DNA of 64,000 nt from Megalonaias nervosa (taxonomy: Eukaryota > Mollusca > Bivalvia > Unionida > Unionidae), in contig JAECUM010003657.1 of NCBI GenBank assembly GCA_016617855.1, positions 1-64,000 of the forward strand, read 5' to 3'. The translations under genes and the position numbers were made by a program. Positions 60,991-64,000 of this stretch are shown piece after piece. Position 1 is the first letter of the stretch, and every line of letters begins with the position of its first letter. The notes under the pieces are model-generated. The model was given only the letters and a program-made list of their open reading frames with translations. It ran no database searches and was not told the origin of the DNA.

Positions 60991-61609
60991 GATATAAAAC
61001 TTTGAAGAAAATTCAGGCTATGAAACAATTTGTACCACCTAGTGCCAAAATTACAAAAATAGTCCCTCAAAGAGACCAAAGCGGTACTGGCCAAAAGCAA
61101 TCTGCAGTATTACAGGAGAAATCTTTTTCTTCACTTCTTTTATTAATTTGTGCTGACAACTAAAATAATGAATTTGACAAATTTCAATGTACCAGATTAA
61201 AAACAAAGAGAGCTGTGTATGCTGGAGTTAACATCTCAACAAGATAAGTGCAGTTAGTTATGATTACTGCACCTGAACCTGATGTCATGGATAGATCGCT
61301 TAGCATTTCTCAGATACTGTCAAAATATTCCCCAAAAGTCCATAATTATTGTTTTGATGGTTGTATTCACAAGTGATAATACTATAACTCACAAGCTCAA
61401 GTTGTCATGACAACTGGCAATCATTCAAGGTAATTTTCAAAATCCATTAATACTTCTTTATGTTGTCATGCAATACATATTATATGACCTTCAAATCACT
61501 GCAGGGCTGACTGTGAAACTATGTAGTATATGTGTTGGTAATCACACATTATTTATTTAGAACTAAGTTCATCTTATAAGTCCTTTTGTAAGAATTCATT
61601 ACAAAATGG
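60991..61609. other. unassigned sequence
   Basis: No gene or repeat recognised. Confidence 0.4.
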
Positions 61610-62275
61610 CAAGTTCCACTGAATGTGTAGCAAATAACAAGATTTCTAAGATGCTCACCACAGCAGCCATGATGGAGGTCAGATCAGCACCACTTTCATC
61701 TCATAGCAACTAAACATTGAAACAAGGTTTTTAATAACAACCTAAAGACAATACAAGCATCTGTTCAAGACAAGCAGCAATAGCAAAATGTTCAAGATAG
61801 CCACCACAGCCACAATGCTGAACACTCATCAGTAACATTTTTGTTTATGGTAAATTACATGTCGTAAGAAGTATATGAGTGAAAACAGTGCCAACAAGAC
61901 CATTAGGAAATCCTTTCTGAAGATGTAGGAAAAAACAAATGTTGCTCAGCGCTCTACGCAAGATTTCATTTAGGATCAACTGCATACTGTAAACAGTGTT
62001 TATGTGAAAATCCCATGTCAATTCAACTCTATTGCCCCCATGACTCCTCTTCTGGACTGGCATTATTTTCATTTTGGACCAAACTAAATATCATAAGAAT
62101 TGTTTTAAAGTGCCATGTCAATGTGACCAGCCATTCAGGAAGAGTTACAATAAAAAGATTTTAAAAGATGGATACCATAGCAGCCATACTGGATGCTTAA
62201 CGGACACCATAATCATTTGGGACAAACTAGACCTCAGGATGAAACCGCCAAGCTTTATGACTTTCTTGCAGATAG
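61610..62275 (+). repeat. satellite family T1, diverged tandem units
   Basis: CACAGCAGCCATGATGG-type, CAGCACCACTTTCATCTC, CATCATAAGAATTGTTTTAAAG and CATTCAGGAAGAGTTACAATAA motifs recur in the order of 27040-27790. About 4 units. Confidence 0.7.
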
Positions 62276-62293
62276 TTTAGGAAGATTAGTGAT

Positions 62294-62840
62294 ATTAAAC
62301 ATTTGCTAAAGGTTACTGGACGCAAGGCCATCAGGTAAGTTCTTCTGCTCTTCAATCAGAACAGTTAATAATTAAACATTTGCTAAAGGTCACTGGATGC
62401 AAGGCCATCAAGTAAGTTCTTTTGCTCTTCAATCAGAACAGTTAATAATTAAACATTTGCTAAAGGTCACTGGATGCAAGGCCATCAAGTAAGTTCTTCT
62501 GCTCTTCAATCAGAACAGTTAATAATTAAACATTTGCTAAAGGTCACTGGATGCAATGCCATCAAGTAAGTTCTTCTGCTCTTCAATCAGAACAGTTAAT
62601 AATTAAACATTTGCTAAAGATCACTGGATGCAAGGCCATCAAGTAAGTTCTTTTGCTCTTCAATCAGAACAGTTAATAATTAAACATTTGCTACAGGTCA
62701 CTGGATGCAAGGCCATCAAGTAAGTTCTTCTGCTCTTCAATCAGAACAGTTAATAATTAAATATTTGCTAAAGGTCACTGGATGCAATGCCATCAAGTAA
62801 GTTCTTCTGCTCTTCAATCAGAACAGTTAGTAATTAAACA
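62294..62840. repeat. 77-bp minisatellite, 7 units
   Basis: Units start (ATTAAACATTTGCT) at 62294, 62371, 62448, 62525, 62602, 62679 and 62756, nearly identical. Each has CATCAAGTAAGTTC, which resembles a splice donor on the plus strand. Confidence 0.96.
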
Positions 62841-63089
62841 AAGAATTTTTAAAACTCATAAAATCAGAAAAATTTATCCAAGTTATTAAATATCGCTTTG
62901 CTTGTAAGGTCACAAATCATAAGCCTGCTAGAGACAATTCTGTTATGCCTTTTGCAGCACATTTATCAAACTGCTGTAGTCCATCCAGCTGTATCTGGGT
63001 TGATAGGCTGGGTTCTTTTTTGTTTTTTACTTGTTCTCTTTTTTTTTTTTTCTTTTGGTCAAGTGATATGTAGCCTGGTTTGGTTCAGT

Positions 63090-63256
63090 TCTTTACAGCA
63101 CAGCAACACAAGTCAGTTATTTAGTGCTGATGCAATGTGGGTGAAGTGCCTTGCCCAAGGACACACCAGAGGCTGGTCTGATGGAAGGATTTGAACCTGC
63201 ATCCTTTTTGTCATGAGTCTGGCATTCTGACTGCTGAGCCACCACAGCTCCCACGA
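63090..63256 (-). mobile_element. tRNA-derived SINE (family S3)
   Basis: On the minus strand: GAGCTGTGGTGGCTCAGCAG (A box TGGCTCAGCAG), then B box GGTTCAAATCC, then a body with CCTTGGGCAAGGCACTTCAC. No tail or target duplication established. Confidence 0.72.
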
Positions 63257-64000
63257 CAGGTATTATTTCCAAGATACATGTCCTATGACTAATGGCTATG
63301 TTTAAATAACATACCAACTATGTAATGGTTTGTTACATGAAAACCAAGGTTTTAAAATTTGGCATTAAATGGAATGTGATTTTTAACAGAAGTTGACAAG
63401 GCTAACACAACATGGTCAAAACACATTTGTTGTGGGGCATACACAAACAGGCAAAATTTAATTTCTAATGATACAATATTAAGGTATGATAAATCTGTAT
63501 TCCAGAATTGGGAAAACACATTACAAATAAGCAAATCAATTTCTGGTCGAAATTAGTGCTATTTCAATTATTTAGGTTATAGCGACTATTTTTTATACTA
63601 AGTCATAATACCCTTAAACATGCATACAATTAAAACATGACCTTTTTACTCACAATAACCAACATATGGATATACAGGGAGGGTAAGGACATAGTGAAAC
63701 CATTATAGTGAAAGTGAATGACTCCAAGCAAAAGGTACAGCGAGAAGAACAGAAGAACACTGGAACCAGGAAGTTTATATAATAATACACTTAAGAGAAA
63801 AATATTAACTTGATAAGAAGTTGTTTCAAATGACGAATTCTTCTGCATACATGAGTAAAAATGTCAAAATGACCTACTGTTTCGTAGAATGGTGTTTACC
63901 CTTCTGAACGCATGCACATGTAAGTACTGAGTTTCATGAAAGCATGAAATGTAGGTTACAGTGACTAATTTTGATACTATGCCATAATACCCTTCAACAT
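63257..64000. other. unassigned right edge
   Basis: A short phrase recurs near 63605 and 63985 (CATAATACCCTT[AC]AACAT), suggesting another repeat that continues beyond the window. No exon was found. Confidence 0.4.

Noticed and set aside
63186..63256. A true tRNA gene on the minus strand
   Set aside because: The B box and A box are present, but the sequence runs into a SINE body with CCTTGGGCAAGGCACTT and the stems do not pair.
1..64000. CRISPR arrays, because of many direct repeats
   Set aside because: The arrays have no unique spacers of constant length and the window is plainly from an intron-bearing animal genome.

Overview
This is an AT-rich, intron-bearing metazoan window with almost no long open frames. 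It is dominated by interspersed repeats and tandem arrays. Tyrosine-recombinase (DIRS-type) and Ty3/gypsy retroelements, tRNA-derived SINEs, small foldback elements and several decayed repeat types together look like a marine lophotrochozoan, most likely a mollusc. That placement is an inference from repeat style; no marker gene proves it.

The one host gene I can support lies on the minus strand. Five exons (54771-54722, 52114-52009, 48702-48623, 40448-40344, 34784-34671) have consistent splice sites and reading phases. Together they encode about 150 residues of coiled coil that match the C-terminal end of the LRRFIP1/LRRFIP2 family (Flightless-I-interacting proteins), ending in a stop codon. 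A possible sixth, serine-rich exon lies at 56808-56739. Earlier exons were not found and are probably beyond the right edge.

Region by region. 0-9 kb: AT microsatellites, a 0.43-kb repeat present twice, a non-autonomous hAT-like element with TIRs and a degenerate 8-bp target duplication (2245-4496), and a SINE with a perfect 11-bp target duplication. 9.4-12.9 kb: a broken Ty3/gypsy element (gag, zinc knuckle, protease, RT, integrase) with a nested SINE, a nested 0.2-kb insert and an internal RT/RNase H deletion. 13.4-14.5 kb: a decayed coding unit in three frames with C2H2-like zinc fingers. 15-23 kb: a solo LTR, foldback elements and old tandem repeats. 23-34 kb: mostly unassigned DNA plus minisatellites. 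34.7-56.8 kb: the LRRFIP gene; its introns hold DIRS elements, SINEs, small inverted-repeat elements and minisatellites. 58-63 kb: large minisatellites and older dispersed repeats.

The most interesting structure is a 79-bp tandem array (about 51076-52030) that abuts LRRFIP exon 52009-52114. Each unit contains a copy of the last ~21 nt of that exon plus its 5' splice site, so the array is a row of about twelve decoy splice donors just inside the intron.
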